NCBI RefSeq assembly: GCF_020193575.1
Contig: NZ_JADYVD010000010.1
Span: 62,001-126,000 of the forward strand
Direction of reading: 5' to 3'
Source: Ensifer sp. IC4062
Lineage (GTDB): Bacteria > Pseudomonadota > Alphaproteobacteria > Rhizobiales > Rhizobiaceae
DNA: 64,000 bases
The translations under genes were made by a program, and so were the position numbers. Each line of letters begins with the position of its first letter. Position 1 is the first letter of the stretch. Below are positions 8,288 to 16,482 of this stretch, one piece after another. The notes under the pieces are model-generated. The model saw only the letters and a list, made by a program, of their open reading frames with translations, made no database searches and was not told the origin of the DNA.

Positions 8288-9541
8288 CTACGACGCATCC
8301 TCCCGCATCAGCGCGGCCACGACGACGCCGGAGAGGAACGTAAGAGCGGCGACCGATGCGATCGCCGCGGCAAGGCCGAAACGGTCGGCGATCAGCCCCG
8401 CCATGAGCGCCCCGATGGCGTAGCCGAGGTCGCGCCAGAACCGGTAGACGCTGAGCGCGCGGGCGCGCCAGGCGGGATGCGCGGCATTGGAGACCGCAGC
8501 GATCAGGCTCGGATAGACCATGGCCGTGCCGAGGCCGATGAGGAGGCTCGCGACCAGCCACCACTCGAATTGCCGCGTCAGCGCCGTCAGGAACAGGCCG
8601 GCGGCCTGCACCCACATGCCAAAGACGATCAGCCCCTTGCGGCCCCAGCGATCGCTCAACGGGCCGGTCGCGACCTGGAGTATGCCCCAGGTCGCCGGGT
8701 AGATCGCCTTGAGAATGCCGATGCGCTCCACGCCGAGGCCGAAGGACGCGAAGAACAGCGGGAAGATGCCCCAGCTCATGCCGTCATTGAGGTTGTTGAC
8801 GAGGCCGGCCTGCGAGGCAGCGAAGAGACTGCGATTTCTGAACGAGGTCAGCGTGAAGACTTCGCGGAAGCCGATCGAAGGCGGCTGTTCCGGGCGTGAC
8901 GAGGCCTCGAGCCGCACGTGATCGCGCGTGTCGCGAACGGCGAGGATCGAAAGCAGCGCCCCGAGCACCGCGTAGCCGATGCCGAGATAGATCGGCGCCG
9001 GCCGCAACCCGTATTCCGAAGCGAGATAGCCTGTCACGAACGCCGTCAGCCCGACGGCGAGATAGCCCGCGAACTCGTTCAGCCCCACCGCGAGCCCGCG
9101 TGACCTCGGTCCCACCAGATCGACCTTCATGATCACGGTCATCGACCAGGCGAGCCCCTGGTTGATGCCGAGGAGCGCATTGGCGGCGATGATCCACGCC
9201 CAGCTCGGTGCCGAGATGATCATGAACGGAACGGGCAGGCCGAAGAGCCATCCAAGCACAAGCACGCGCTTGCGCCCCCAATGGTCCGCCAGCTGGCCGG
9301 AGACGAGATTGGCAAGGGCCTTCACCACGCCGAAGCTGACGATGAAGGAAACGACGAGCGTCGTCGAGGCGATGTGGAACTCTTCCGCCCCGATCAGCGG
9401 CACTACGGTGCGCTCGATCCCGACCATGCCGCCGACAAAAGCGTTGATCAGGACGAGCAGCGCGAATTGCGGCCAGTTCTCGGCAAGGCCGAGCCGGATC
9501 CCCGATGTTGCCGACGCGCCGTTTTTCGTGGTCATGGTCAC
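8288..9541 (-). CDS. Major facilitator superfamily transporter
   Basis: This 417-residue, 12-helix protein has two copies of the MFS loop motif: SGQLADHWGRKRVL between helices 2 and 3 and GPLSDRWGRKGLI between helices 8 and 9. The central cytoplasmic loop around residues 205-225 is charged (RDTRDHVRLEASSRPEQ). The overall form resembles DHA1-type drug or metabolite exporters. No regulator or enzyme is adjacent to suggest a substrate. The downstream neighbour on the + strand is convergent, and a repeat fragment lies upstream. Confidence 0.88.
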   Translation of the reverse strand: MTMTTKNGASATSGIRLGLAENWPQFALLVLINAFVGGMVGIERTVVPLIGAEEFHIASTTLVVSFIVSFGVVKALANLVSGQLADHWGRKRVLVLGWLFGLPVPFMIISAPSWAWIIAANALLGINQGLAWSMTVIMKVDLVGPRSRGLAVGLNEFAGYLAVGLTAFVTGYLASEYGLRPAPIYLGIGYAVLGALLSILAVRDTRDHVRLEASSRPEQPPSIGFREVFTLTSFRNRSLFAASQAGLVNNLNDGMSWGIFPLFFASFGLGVERIGILKAIYPATWGILQVATGPLSDRWGRKGLIVFGMWVQAAGLFLTALTRQFEWWLVASLLIGLGTAMVYPSLIAAVSNAAHPAWRARALSVYRFWRDLGYAIGALMAGLIADRFGLAAAIASVAALTFLSGVVVAALMREDAS

Positions 9542-9550
9542 GTTCCGTCA

Positions 9551-9618
9551 CAGCGCCGCCCGTCGTGCCACCCGCGCAAAGGACGCTGTAGCACTTGCCG
9601 CATATTCTCATCCTTGAA
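9551..9618. repeat. Partial RIME-type repeat
   Basis: The sequence has the repeat's CAGCGCCGC and GGACGCTGTAGCACTT blocks but lacks the usual TTTGAATTGCTGC continuation. It lies between two genes on the minus strand. Confidence 0.65.
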
Positions 9619-9620
9619 CG

Positions 9621-10274
9621 TCATTCCACAGGGGCGTCGGGGAAAAGGACCGTCAAACTTTCTTCGGCCGCCGCCCAGGCATTCAGATGATAGCGCCGCA
9701 GCAGCAGAATGCTCGCAGCGAAAACCAGAAGCCCGACGCTCACGCTGAAGAGGACTGGCAGACTGATCGCCGATTGCGCGACAACGCCCGCGAAAACGCC
9801 GGCGATCGCGCCATTGATGGTGCTCACCATTCCCGCCGTCGTCACGAAGAATTGCCATGGCGACGATTTGAGGCCCTTGTGGACAAGCACGGCCGAGCGA
9901 TCGTCGTGAATGGCATGGATGAGATAGCGCCGCACGACCGGCGCGCTTTCGATGTAGTAGTGCCGTATTCGCGCCATGCCACGCGCATGCACCATATCCT
10001 CGATAGCGACCTGGACGGCACGCACGAAAGTGACAAGACCGATGAAATACAGGCAAGGAAGCAGGATCAGGCTGAACAGCACGAACGGCATACCCATCTG
10101 CGTGACTTGCGCGACGAAGGCAAGCGCGATCGTCGCGCTCGAAACCGAGGTCAGGAACAGGTTCGCACGCTGGTTCGCTTCCTGAATGGTGCCCGACCGC
10201 GCGGTTTGAAGCACGAAGTGCTCCGTTGTCATGATCTGCAGGACCTGGTCTCCGCCTTCATGCGCCTCTGCCAT
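9621..10274 (-). CDS. Four-helix membrane protein of unknown function
   Basis: The 217-residue protein has a soluble start (MTTEHFVLQTARSGTIQEAN), two hydrophobic helices at about residues 40-90, a charged middle of about 60 residues with HYYIESAPVVRRYLIHAIHDD, and two further helices at about 145-195. The layout of a short helical segment before paired helices recalls the SLATT and PycTM membrane effectors, but I see no specific motif linking them, so this is only a structural comparison. There is no partner gene. Function is unknown. Confidence 0.7.
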   Translation of the reverse strand: MAEAHEGGDQVLQIMTTEHFVLQTARSGTIQEANQRANLFLTSVSSATIALAFVAQVTQMGMPFVLFSLILLPCLYFIGLVTFVRAVQVAIEDMVHARGMARIRHYYIESAPVVRRYLIHAIHDDRSAVLVHKGLKSSPWQFFVTTAGMVSTINGAIAGVFAGVVAQSAISLPVLFSVSVGLLVFAASILLLRRYHLNAWAAAEESLTVLFPDAPVE

Positions 10275-10387
10275 AGCGGTCTCCTCTGGGCGATTGCTCC
10301 CTGCGTTGCACGGCTACAGCGCCGCCGGACGACAAGCTCGCGCGAAAATAGTCGAGATCCATCGATCCGCGTCTAGTCAGGGGCAAA

Positions 10388-10458
10388 TGACGCTGTAGCA
10401 CTTTGAATTGCTGCGCGTTTTTCTCCTTCAATCCCGCCATGATTTAAGGAAACATGCA
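10388..10458. repeat. RIME-type repeat, hairpin end
   Basis: It reads GACGCTGTAGCACTTTGAAT, then TGCTGCGCG and a degraded hairpin ending GATTTAAGGAAACATGCA. These are the recurrent blocks also seen near 11166, 11570, 11890, 14650, 40600, 43390 and 58280. Confidence 0.75.
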
Positions 10459-10690
10459 ATGGCGCCGTTTCGCCATTTGCAGATGGCGCGAGTCCTGAAC
10501 GACGATCAGATCAATCGCCACAACGAACTGCGCGGATACAGCAGACCCATCATCAGCCATAGACGATGCGACCGATGGCAGGCGGCCCGATGCGTCCCCG
10601 ATCCATTCGCCGCAAACCAACGTATACCTAGTCTTTATCGCCTATTCACCGATTAAATCGCAGCAGGAGCCGACATAGAGGAGAGACCTG
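10459..10690. other. Intergenic, no gene recognised
   Basis: This stretch lies upstream of the cupin gene. Open frames crossing it are short and Arg/His-rich with no family resemblance. It probably contains the cupin promoter; GAGGAGAG at about 10678-10685 is the ribosome binding site. Confidence 0.5.
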
Positions 10691-11104
10691 ATGTTCAGGC
10701 CGATTGCTGCTGCCTTTTCCTTCGCATTGATCGCTGCCGCGCCTGCGCTCGCTGGCGACAAGCCGTACAACGCCAAGGTCACAACCATATTCGATCACAA
10801 GCTGCCCCATGTTCCGGGCAAGAGCATGCGGGGCGTCCTGGTGGAGTATGGCCCCGGTGGACACAACCCCTCGCACAGGCACGCCAAGAGCGCCTTCATT
10901 TCTGCGACAGTGATTGAGGGCCGCATCAAGAGCCAGGTCAATGGCGGCGAGGTCAAGGTCTACAATACCGGCGAAAACTGGATTGAAGTTCCTGGGGACC
11001 ACCATCAGGTCAGCGCCAATGCCAGCGATACCGAAAACGCCAAAATCCTGGCCGTCTTCATCGTCGACACCGACGAAACTGAACTGACGATCCCCGACGA
11101 ATGA
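10691..11104 (+). CDS. Exported cupin-domain protein
   Basis: The 137-residue protein begins with a signal peptide (MFRPIAAAFSFALIAAAPAL, cleavage near ALAGD). The mature part is a single cupin barrel: GGHNPSHRHAKSAFISATVIEGRI supplies the first cupin motif with two histidines and a glutamate, and GDHHQVSANAS supplies the histidine of the second. It probably binds a divalent metal in the periplasm. Such small secreted cupins often sit beside stress or quinone-related genes, but here it stands alone among repeats. Confidence 0.85.
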   Translation: MFRPIAAAFSFALIAAAPALAGDKPYNAKVTTIFDHKLPHVPGKSMRGVLVEYGPGGHNPSHRHAKSAFISATVIEGRIKSQVNGGEVKVYNTGENWIEVPGDHHQVSANASDTENAKILAVFIVDTDETELTIPDE

Positions 11105-11142
11105 TTGGAAACGCGCCGGCTCGGGGTGGGCTTCCTGCAGCA

Positions 11143-11195
11143 CCGCGCGTCTTATGGACGCGCGACGGACGCTGTAGCACTTTGAATTGCTGGGC
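11143..11195. repeat. RIME-type repeat fragment
   Basis: It consists of a GACGCGCGACGGACGCTGTA block followed by GCACTTTGAATTGCTG. It lies just past the cupin stop codon. Confidence 0.7.
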
Positions 11196-11296
11196 TGTTC
11201 GGCGCCCCAGGGCGGCTCTATCTCGGTAGAAGGCGCCTCGTGCTCAAGACGGCGCCTTTCATGGCCATCGTGCTTATGTCAGCGTGAGCCCCTCCA

Positions 11297-11599
11297 CAGC
11301 GCCGCGCGTCCAATCGGACGCCACCGTACATGACAGTAGCTAGCTTCGGCCTTCTCGGTTGCGATACGGTAACGCGTCTCCTCCTGCCTCATTCCTCTGC
11401 TTGTCACATCCAGCCAGCCCAAGTCCTTTGGCTGAAAAGACTCTTCCGCGCCGCAGACGCGGCGCTGCTCGATTCCTGTGACAAGCACAGGAATGAGGGC
11501 GGACAAAGCATACGCCAAACCAATCGAGCTACTGTCGTGTACTGTGGGTCGGACGTGCAAAAGTCGCTGTAGCACTTTGAATTGCTGCATGATTTTGCC
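11297..11599. repeat. Composite intergenic repeat, long form with core
   Basis: Order of parts: CAGCGCCGCGCGTCC flank; a GTACATGACAGTAGCTAGCTTC block; an inverted pair of CCTCATTCCTGTG / CACAGGAATGAGG arms at about 11387-11504 around a core that reads CAGCCCAAGTCC through GCCGCAGACGCGGCGCTGCT; then a CGTGTACTGTGGGTCGGACG block, CGCTGTAGCACTTTGAATTG and a final CATGATTTTG hairpin end. Left arm decay (CTCTGCTTGTCACATCCAG) shows an old copy. Other copies lie near 18737, 24071 and, without the core, near 12600, 19947, 36551 and 58168. Confidence 0.85.
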
Positions 11600-11860
11600 T
11601 TTTATCGAGCCCGGACCAGCCGGACGACGACGGCATGAAGGCCATGGCCTGCGGCGATGCCTCTGCCGCCCCGGTCCTTGCGCCGCTGCCTCTTGCGGCA
11701 ATCGTGCCGGACGGCGAGAAGTCGGTCTCGGTCAACGCCCCCGATCTGTCTCTCGACGGCAGGTCCCCACCCCCCGATCCCGACCGCCCCGAACCTCCGA
11801 CATCGGCTGATCGCCGGCTGTCGCTTTCGCGACCGGGCCGGACGAGCGAACGCGCGTTTA
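11600..11860. other. No convincing gene between two repeats
   Basis: A 77-codon Pro/Ser/Arg-rich frame at 11635-11868 runs into the next repeat and has no recognisable family, so I do not call it. The stretch may be decayed coding DNA. Confidence 0.4.
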
Positions 11861-11963
11861 CTGCATGATTCCTCAAACCGGAAATCGATTTGAGGATAAA
11901 ATCATGCAGCAATTCAAAGTGCTGCAGCGACCTTTGCGCGTCTCAAAGACGCGCGGCGCTGCA
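11861..11963. repeat. RIME-type repeat with full hairpin
   Basis: A hairpin CTGCATGATTCCTCAAA / TGAGGATAAAATCATGCAG is followed by CAATTCAAAGTGCTGCAGCG and a second short palindrome, GCGCGTC-TCAAA-GACGCGC. This is one of the most complete copies in the window. Confidence 0.85.
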
Positions 11964-12100
11964 CTGTCGGAAGCGTCTTCGATATGAGAATCCAGCCACG
12001 GCCCCATGTCGTCGAAGTCGCCAGCAAATCCCGGCGGCTGGATGCCGCGCGTCGCCTGAAACAAACGGAACTTACGCAGATTTACCCATGGAGAATTGAA

Positions 12101-12538
12101 ATGAACCGCATGATCCGCCTCACGAGCCTCGCGACTCTCATCGCCTTCGCCACGCCCGCGCTCGCCCAGTCGCAGGCGACACTCTACAAAAGCCCGGAAT
12201 GCGGCTGCTGCGAAAGCTATGTCGCCTATCTGCGCGACAACGGCTTCAAGGTCGATGTGAAGGAAACCGACGAGCTTGCCGCGATCAGCCAAAAGGCCGG
12301 CGTGCCGGAAGACAAGCAGGGCTGCCACACCACCTTCATCGACGGCTATGTCATCGACGGCCACGTGCCGATCAACGTAGTGCGCAAGCTCCTCAAGGAA
12401 AAGCCCCCGATCGCCGGCATCACGCTGCCTGGAATGCCGATGGGCTCGCCCGGCATGACCGGCACCAAGACCGAGAAGTTCGTCATCTACACCGTACCGA
12501 AGGATGGCAAGGCGCCGGAGGTCTACGCCACGGAGTGA
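12101..12538 (+). CDS. DUF411 periplasmic protein, probable metal binding
   Basis: The 145-residue protein has a signal peptide (MNRMIRLTSLATLIAFATPA, cleavage after ALA). The mature part starts QATLYKSPECGCCESYVAYL, whose CGCC motif in a thioredoxin-like beginning is diagnostic for DUF411. A third cysteine and a histidine follow in KQGCHTTFIDGY, and Met-rich GMPMGSPGM lies near the end. The family is linked to copper handling in several bacteria; that role is inferred from the family. ATG 12101 is chosen because the signal peptide begins there. Confidence 0.9.
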   Translation: MNRMIRLTSLATLIAFATPALAQSQATLYKSPECGCCESYVAYLRDNGFKVDVKETDELAAISQKAGVPEDKQGCHTTFIDGYVIDGHVPINVVRKLLKEKPPIAGITLPGMPMGSPGMTGTKTEKFVIYTVPKDGKAPEVYATE

Positions 12539-12595
12539 CTATTGCATGCTTCCTGGCGTACCGCGCTTCGGTGCGGTGCGGCAGGACTTCTCCTC

Positions 12596-12755
12596 CGCCT
12601 CCTCATTCCTGTGCTTGTCACAGGGATGAGGTGGGTGGGGTCGCCATTCGGACAGATCGACTGGCCTGATGAGGGACGGAGGAGAACCTCCTCGTACCGC
12701 AACCGACGAGACAGCACTAGACTTCTGTCGTGTACTTTCAGAAGACGCGCGTAGA
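12596..12755. repeat. Composite intergenic repeat, short form
   Basis: A CCTCATTCCTGTGCTTGTC / ACAGGGATGAGG hairpin lies at about 12599-12630 without the core. It is followed by GAGGAGAACCTCCTCGTACC and by CTAGACTTCTGTCGTGTACT, which match the right flank of the long copies. Some 40 bp of unrelated sequence (around GGTCGCCATTCGGACAG) interrupts it. Confidence 0.75.
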
Positions 12756-12775
12756 TTGAAGCAAGTGGTATCGCG

Positions 12776-12988
12776 ATGAAGACCGCCGTTCTTGAATCCG
12801 TCCTGACCTGCCCCCATTGCGGTTTCGCCCGGCGGGAAACCATGCCGACCGATGCCTGCCAGTTCTATTACGAGTGCGCCAACTGCAAAACGCTGCTGCG
12901 CCCTCGCCCCGGAGACTGCTGCGTGTTCTGTTCGTTCGGTTCGGTGAAGTGCCCGCCGGTACAACAGCAGCTTCGATGCTGCGAATAG
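12776..12988 (+). CDS. Small Cys-rich protein with GDCCVFCS motif
   Basis: The 70-residue protein contains a CPHCGF pair near residue 12, a CANCKTLLRP pair near 34 and PGDCCVFCSFGSVKCPPVQ near 45. The first two CxxC pairs form a zinc ribbon, and the GDCCxxCS motif marks a conserved family of very small proteins of unknown function, seen by me in association with metal-resistance loci. Nine cysteines in 70 residues suggest metal binding. It follows the DUF411 gene on the same strand, with a repeat between them. Confidence 0.8.
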   Translation: MKTAVLESVLTCPHCGFARRETMPTDACQFYYECANCKTLLRPRPGDCCVFCSFGSVKCPPVQQQLRCCE

Positions 12989-13084
12989 GCGATTGCAGGG
13001 TCACAGCTAGGCTGTGTTGACAAAGTGGCGAATTGCGTCGAACCGTTTCCCGACATTCCACAGAACCGGCGCCGCGATTGAATC

Positions 13085-13483
13085 ATGCAAGTATCAAGTC
13101 CCCAAGAGGCTTTTCCCGAGTTAGGAACCGCCGCGAACCCTGCTGTGCTCTATGATGGGAACGACGCTTTCGTGTGCTACGAAGCCTCTGTGCGCTCCGG
13201 AGGCGGCAATGTAGTGCTCAAATTCGGAGACGTCATCGATTTCCGAATAAAGCCTGTGAACGTTGAAGGCCTGAAAGAGTGCAGGTACCCGGTCAATCCA
13301 TGGGCTTTCAATGAGGTTGTTGGTGGTGAGGAGACAGCCAGATGGAAGGCCCTCAATCCACGACTTTGGCTTATTTCTTTCAATGACGTCATGATCGAAG
13401 TTCTCTTCGAAACGGTTTCTCTCGTCAGCCACGACGCAGAAGGAGGGCCGCAGCATAGAACGCTGATTGGCGTTCTCCGCTGA
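13085..13483 (+). CDS. Hypothetical protein, unrecognised
   Basis: This 132-residue soluble protein shows alternating strands and conserved-looking core text (FVCYEASVRSGGGNVVLKFG and WLISFNDVMIEVLFETV). I do not recognise a family. The coding sequence has noticeably lower GC than its neighbours, which may indicate recent acquisition. It is convergent with the membrane protein at 13484-13849, and the two stop codons lie next to each other. The preceding DNA has no clear ribosome site except for weak purines, so the start is uncertain. Confidence 0.6.
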   Translation: MQVSSPQEAFPELGTAANPAVLYDGNDAFVCYEASVRSGGGNVVLKFGDVIDFRIKPVNVEGLKECRYPVNPWAFNEVVGGEETARWKALNPRLWLISFNDVMIEVLFETVSLVSHDAEGGPQHRTLIGVLR

Positions 13484-13849
13484 CTACACCGCGAACCGAA
13501 GAAGCCTCTTGGTTCCATAGAGCATCCAACCGAGGCAGTGGCCGAGAAAGTAGATCGTCAGCACCATATAGGCGAGCAGCACCACGGTTACGGTCGTGCC
13601 GGCGTCAAGCCTGTCGAAGGGCGATACGTGATGAAGCAGATCGGCCCACCAGCCAACGTTCAGGTTTGATTCGCAGGCAGCCTCGTCACAAGGGGACAAA
13701 ACAAATGGCAGGGTCATTGCCGGCCAGGCGAGGAAAATGAAGCCCGCGCTTTTCCAGTTGTAGCTGCGGCTGCGAAGCAGTCTGTGCACCTGCCGTCCCT
13801 TGGCAATAATCACAACAATAGCGGCCAGTATATAAATTGATATCTGCAT
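13484..13849 (-). CDS. Small membrane protein, unrecognised
   Basis: This protein of about 121 residues has an N-terminal helix (ISIYILAAIVVIIA), a second near residue 45 (SAGFIFLAWPAMTLPFVL) and a third near 95 (VTVVLLAYMVLTIYFLGHCL). A pair of cysteines (SPCDEAACES) in the predicted outside loop could form a disulfide. I do not recognise the family. The M four codons upstream (13861) is an alternative start. It is convergent with the gene at 13085. Confidence 0.6.
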   Translation of the reverse strand: MQISIYILAAIVVIIAKGRQVHRLLRSRSYNWKSAGFIFLAWPAMTLPFVLSPCDEAACESNLNVGWWADLLHHVSPFDRLDAGTTVTVVLLAYMVLTIYFLGHCLGWMLYGTKRLLRFAV

Positions 13850-13991
13850 CCCAGCGCCCAAGCTTACCGATGAAGAGGCACCATTAGCGAAGAGATGTTG
13901 CTGCGAGGTTCAGTCGATAAGTAAATGATTTATGACGAAGCTTGTTCGTCTGGGCCCAAGGCCGGCAATGCTTCACCGCCGGAGCCTCTGG

Positions 13992-14603
13992 TTACCTAGG
14001 CCGGGCGCTGCCTTCGTACATGAAGGTCATCGGTTTCGGCCCGCGCATGTAGCCGGTCTCGACCCGGTCGACCCGAAAGCCGCCCTCCTCGATCAGCGAC
14101 CGGATCGGACGATTGAGATTGCAGCCGCCGCTGATGCGCCGCCAGATCGGGTTGAGGCAATCCTGGCACCAGCGCACCCCGCGGTCGGGCGAGAGCCCAT
14201 GCTCGACGAAGAGCAGCCTGCCCCCGGACTTCAGCACGCGGCGCATTTCCGAAAGTGCCGCGGCCGCCTCCGGAATGGTGCACATGGTCCAGGTGGTCAC
14301 CACCGTGTCGACGCTCCCGTCGTCGAGCGGGATCGCCTCGGCGGAGGCTTCGATGAAGTTGACCGGGATTGTGGAATGCGGCACCTGACGTGCCATGGCC
14401 ACGAGGCCCGGCGAAGGCTCGAGCGCCAGAATTTCCCGCACCGCCGGGCGGTAGTGCGGCAGGTTGAGGCCCGATCCGCAGCCGATCTCAAGCACGCGTC
14501 CTTCCGCCGCGCCAATCACCCGCTCGCGATAGGGAAGCAGGCGCTCGTTGCGCATGGAAAGATCGCAGAGTTTCGGCAGGACGACGTCGCGGTAGATGCC
14601 CAT
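13992..14603 (-). CDS. Class I SAM-dependent methyltransferase, METTL7-like
   Basis: This protein of about 203 residues has the SAM-binding motif RVLEIGCGSGLNLPHY near residue 37, the acidic motif ILALEPSPGL, and motif IV as DTVVTTWTMCTIP. The later FVEHGLSPDRGVRWCQDC and NPIWRRISGGCNLNR are typical of the METTL7/phosphatidylethanolamine-methyltransferase-like branch. Its substrate may be a lipid or thiol; I cannot tell. GGGGAGGGA lies just before two ATGs, and 14603 gives the better spacing. A RIME-type hairpin starts immediately upstream. Confidence 0.87.
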   Translation of the reverse strand: MGIYRDVVLPKLCDLSMRNERLLPYRERVIGAAEGRVLEIGCGSGLNLPHYRPAVREILALEPSPGLVAMARQVPHSTIPVNFIEASAEAIPLDDGSVDTVVTTWTMCTIPEAAAALSEMRRVLKSGGRLLFVEHGLSPDRGVRWCQDCLNPIWRRISGGCNLNRPIRSLIEEGGFRVDRVETGYMRGPKPMTFMYEGSARPR

Positions 14604-14620
14604 CATTCCCTCCCCGACTG

Positions 14621-14689
14621 CTGCATGTTTCCTCAAATCCTAGCCGATTTAACGATAAAACCTGCAGCAATTCAAAGCGCTGCAACGAC
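14621..14689. repeat. RIME-type repeat with hairpin
   Basis: A CTGCATGTTTCCTCAAATCC arm and CGATAAAACCTGCAG arm are followed by CAATTCAAAGCGCTGCAACG. The copy stands 18 bp upstream of the methyltransferase start. Confidence 0.8.
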
Positions 14690-14708
14690 TGAAATTTGGA
14701 AAGTGGGC

Positions 14709-14780
14709 ACCCCCTCTGCCCTGCCGGGCAGCAAGCGCGCAAATGCCGAAGTCGCCCAATTCAAAGCAACGCACACAGGG
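14709..14780. repeat. Partial copy of the CCCCCTCTGCCCTGCCG element
   Basis: It begins ACCCCCTCTGCCCTGCCGGG and continues through AATGCCGAAGTCGCCC and GCACACAGGGT, which matches the left end and middle of the complete element at 25881-26068. The right end is missing. Confidence 0.7.
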
Positions 14781-14958
14781 TCACTAGTTTAGCGAGACAT
14801 CACCACTGTCCAGCCGATAGATGGGTAACGCGTTGAGCCGGATACATGGGTCTCCGCTGCGCCGCGCTTTCCGCCGCAGCAGTACGGAGATTTCACACCC
14901 ACCACCAGCGCCGCGCGCCCTTCAGACGCGCGACGCTCGTCCCCCACATGTGGCGACT

Positions 14959-16284
14959 TCACCCTGCCCTTGGCTCAACCGGCTGCCATATGCTGACCTG
15001 GCGCGTCTCCGGCATCAGGATCAGGGCAAGCACGAAGCATATGGCGGGAACGACGATCGGGTAGATCAGCGCGTAGCCGATGCTGCCGGTCGCCGCGAAG
15101 GCTGCCGAGGTGACGAAGGGCACCAGCCCGCCGCCCCAGCCGTTGCCAATGTGATAGGGCACCGACACGGACGTATAGCGGATCCTGCCGGGGAAAAATT
15201 CCGCAAGGAACGCCCCGACCGGCCCATAGACCATCCCGACGTAGCAGACGAGGATGAAGATGATGAAGATCGCGATCGGATAGTTGATGTTGTCGGGCTG
15301 CGTCACTGCTCCGAGCCACAGATACAGCGGGTAGTAGGTGACAGCGGCGAGCAGCATGCCTCCGAGGATCACCGGCTTACGGCCGATGATGTCGGAAAGC
15401 CACCCGAAGAAGATCAGGCTCGGCGTTGCAAGGAGCAGCGCGGCGCCGACGATGTAGGACGAGCTCAGCGGGTCCACCTTGGAAACCTGCTGCAGGAAGT
15501 ACAGGGCCCAGAACTGGCCGCTGTACCAGACCACCCCCTGCCCGATCAGCACGATGGTGGCGATCCCGACAAACTTGATGTTGGAGCTCAGGAATGCTTC
15601 CCTCCAGGGATTCCGGGTCATCTGCCCCCTGGCCTTGATCTCCGCGAAGATCGGCGTCTCCTGGAGCTGGAGCCTGATATAGATGGCGATGCCAACCAGC
15701 AGGAACGACAGCAGGAACGGCACGCGCCAGGCCCACGCTTCGAAGGCTTCATTGCCGAAATAGGTGCGCGTGGCGATAACAACGGCCAGCGACACGACAA
15801 TCCCGAGTGTGGGAGAGGTCTGGAGCCAGCCGGTGTAGTAGCCGCGGCGTTCGTCGGGCACATGCTCCGCCACATAGGTGATGGCGCCACCATATTCGCC
15901 GCCGAGGCATAGGCCCTGGATCATCCTGAGGCCGAAGAGCAGGAACGCGGCGGTGAGGCCGATCGCCTCGTAGGTCGGGATCAGGCCGATCGCACCCGTC
16001 CCGAGGCCCATGCCGCTCAAAGTCATCAGAAACGTGTATTTGCGGCCGACCCTGTCACCCATCCAGCCGAAGAGAAACGCCCCCAGCGGGCGGATCAGGA
16101 AGCCTGCGGTAAACAGCGCAATCGTGCTCAGGAGCGCTGCGACCGGATTCGATGGCTCGAAGAACTTGACCGACAGCACCGCGGCCAGGCTGCCGAAGAT
16201 ATAGAAGTCATACCACTCGATAATGTTTCCGACCGACGCGGCGACAATCACGCGGCGGAAATCCGTCGGGACCTGTATAGCCAT
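14959..16284 (-). CDS. MHS-family (ProP/KgtP-like) metabolite:H+ symporter
   Basis: The 441-residue, 12-helix protein starts with AASVGNIIEWYDFYIFGSLA, the hallmark of the MHS branch of the MFS, followed by RPLGAFLFGWMGDRVGRKYT. The helix-5 segment GLCLGGEYGGAITYVAEHVP and the second-half loop GWLSDIIGRKPV are also typical. MHS transporters import organic acids, betaines or proline by proton symport. No adjacent catabolic enzyme points to a substrate. The start has TTCCTCCCG-type (reverse GGGAGGAAG) ribosome-site sequence directly before it. Confidence 0.9.
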   Translation of the reverse strand: MAIQVPTDFRRVIVAASVGNIIEWYDFYIFGSLAAVLSVKFFEPSNPVAALLSTIALFTAGFLIRPLGAFLFGWMGDRVGRKYTFLMTLSGMGLGTGAIGLIPTYEAIGLTAAFLLFGLRMIQGLCLGGEYGGAITYVAEHVPDERRGYYTGWLQTSPTLGIVVSLAVVIATRTYFGNEAFEAWAWRVPFLLSFLLVGIAIYIRLQLQETPIFAEIKARGQMTRNPWREAFLSSNIKFVGIATIVLIGQGVVWYSGQFWALYFLQQVSKVDPLSSSYIVGAALLLATPSLIFFGWLSDIIGRKPVILGGMLLAAVTYYPLYLWLGAVTQPDNINYPIAIFIIFILVCYVGMVYGPVGAFLAEFFPGRIRYTSVSVPYHIGNGWGGGLVPFVTSAAFAATGSIGYALIYPIVVPAICFVLALILMPETRQVSIWQPVEPRAG

Positions 16285-16482
16285 GTTTCTTCCTCCCGTT
16301 TCAACACATGGCCCCCAAATTTTTTCAGCACTTTAACACGAAAGTAGATGATCAAAAACTGCCTATTCTCCGAAAATCGGGGTTTCGGAAGTAACGGGAT
16401 CGTCATTGCAGGATTTTACTTCATCGATAACTGGCTTCCGCACAGCGGCTGCGCGGTCCGGCTCCACCCAAATCATCGTGAT

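Noticed and set aside
11635..11868. 77-codon plus-strand frame between two repeats
   Set aside because: It is low-complexity and its end runs into a repeat; no evidence of selection.
13932..14792. Long plus-strand frame of 286 codons opposite the METTL7-like methyltransferase
   Set aside because: It is antisense to a well-supported gene, is Arg/His/Pro-rich and has no family resemblance.
14821..15912. 363-codon plus-strand frame opposite the MHS transporter
   Set aside because: It mirrors codons of the transporter; composition is dominated by Asp/Arg/Pro repeats without a domain.
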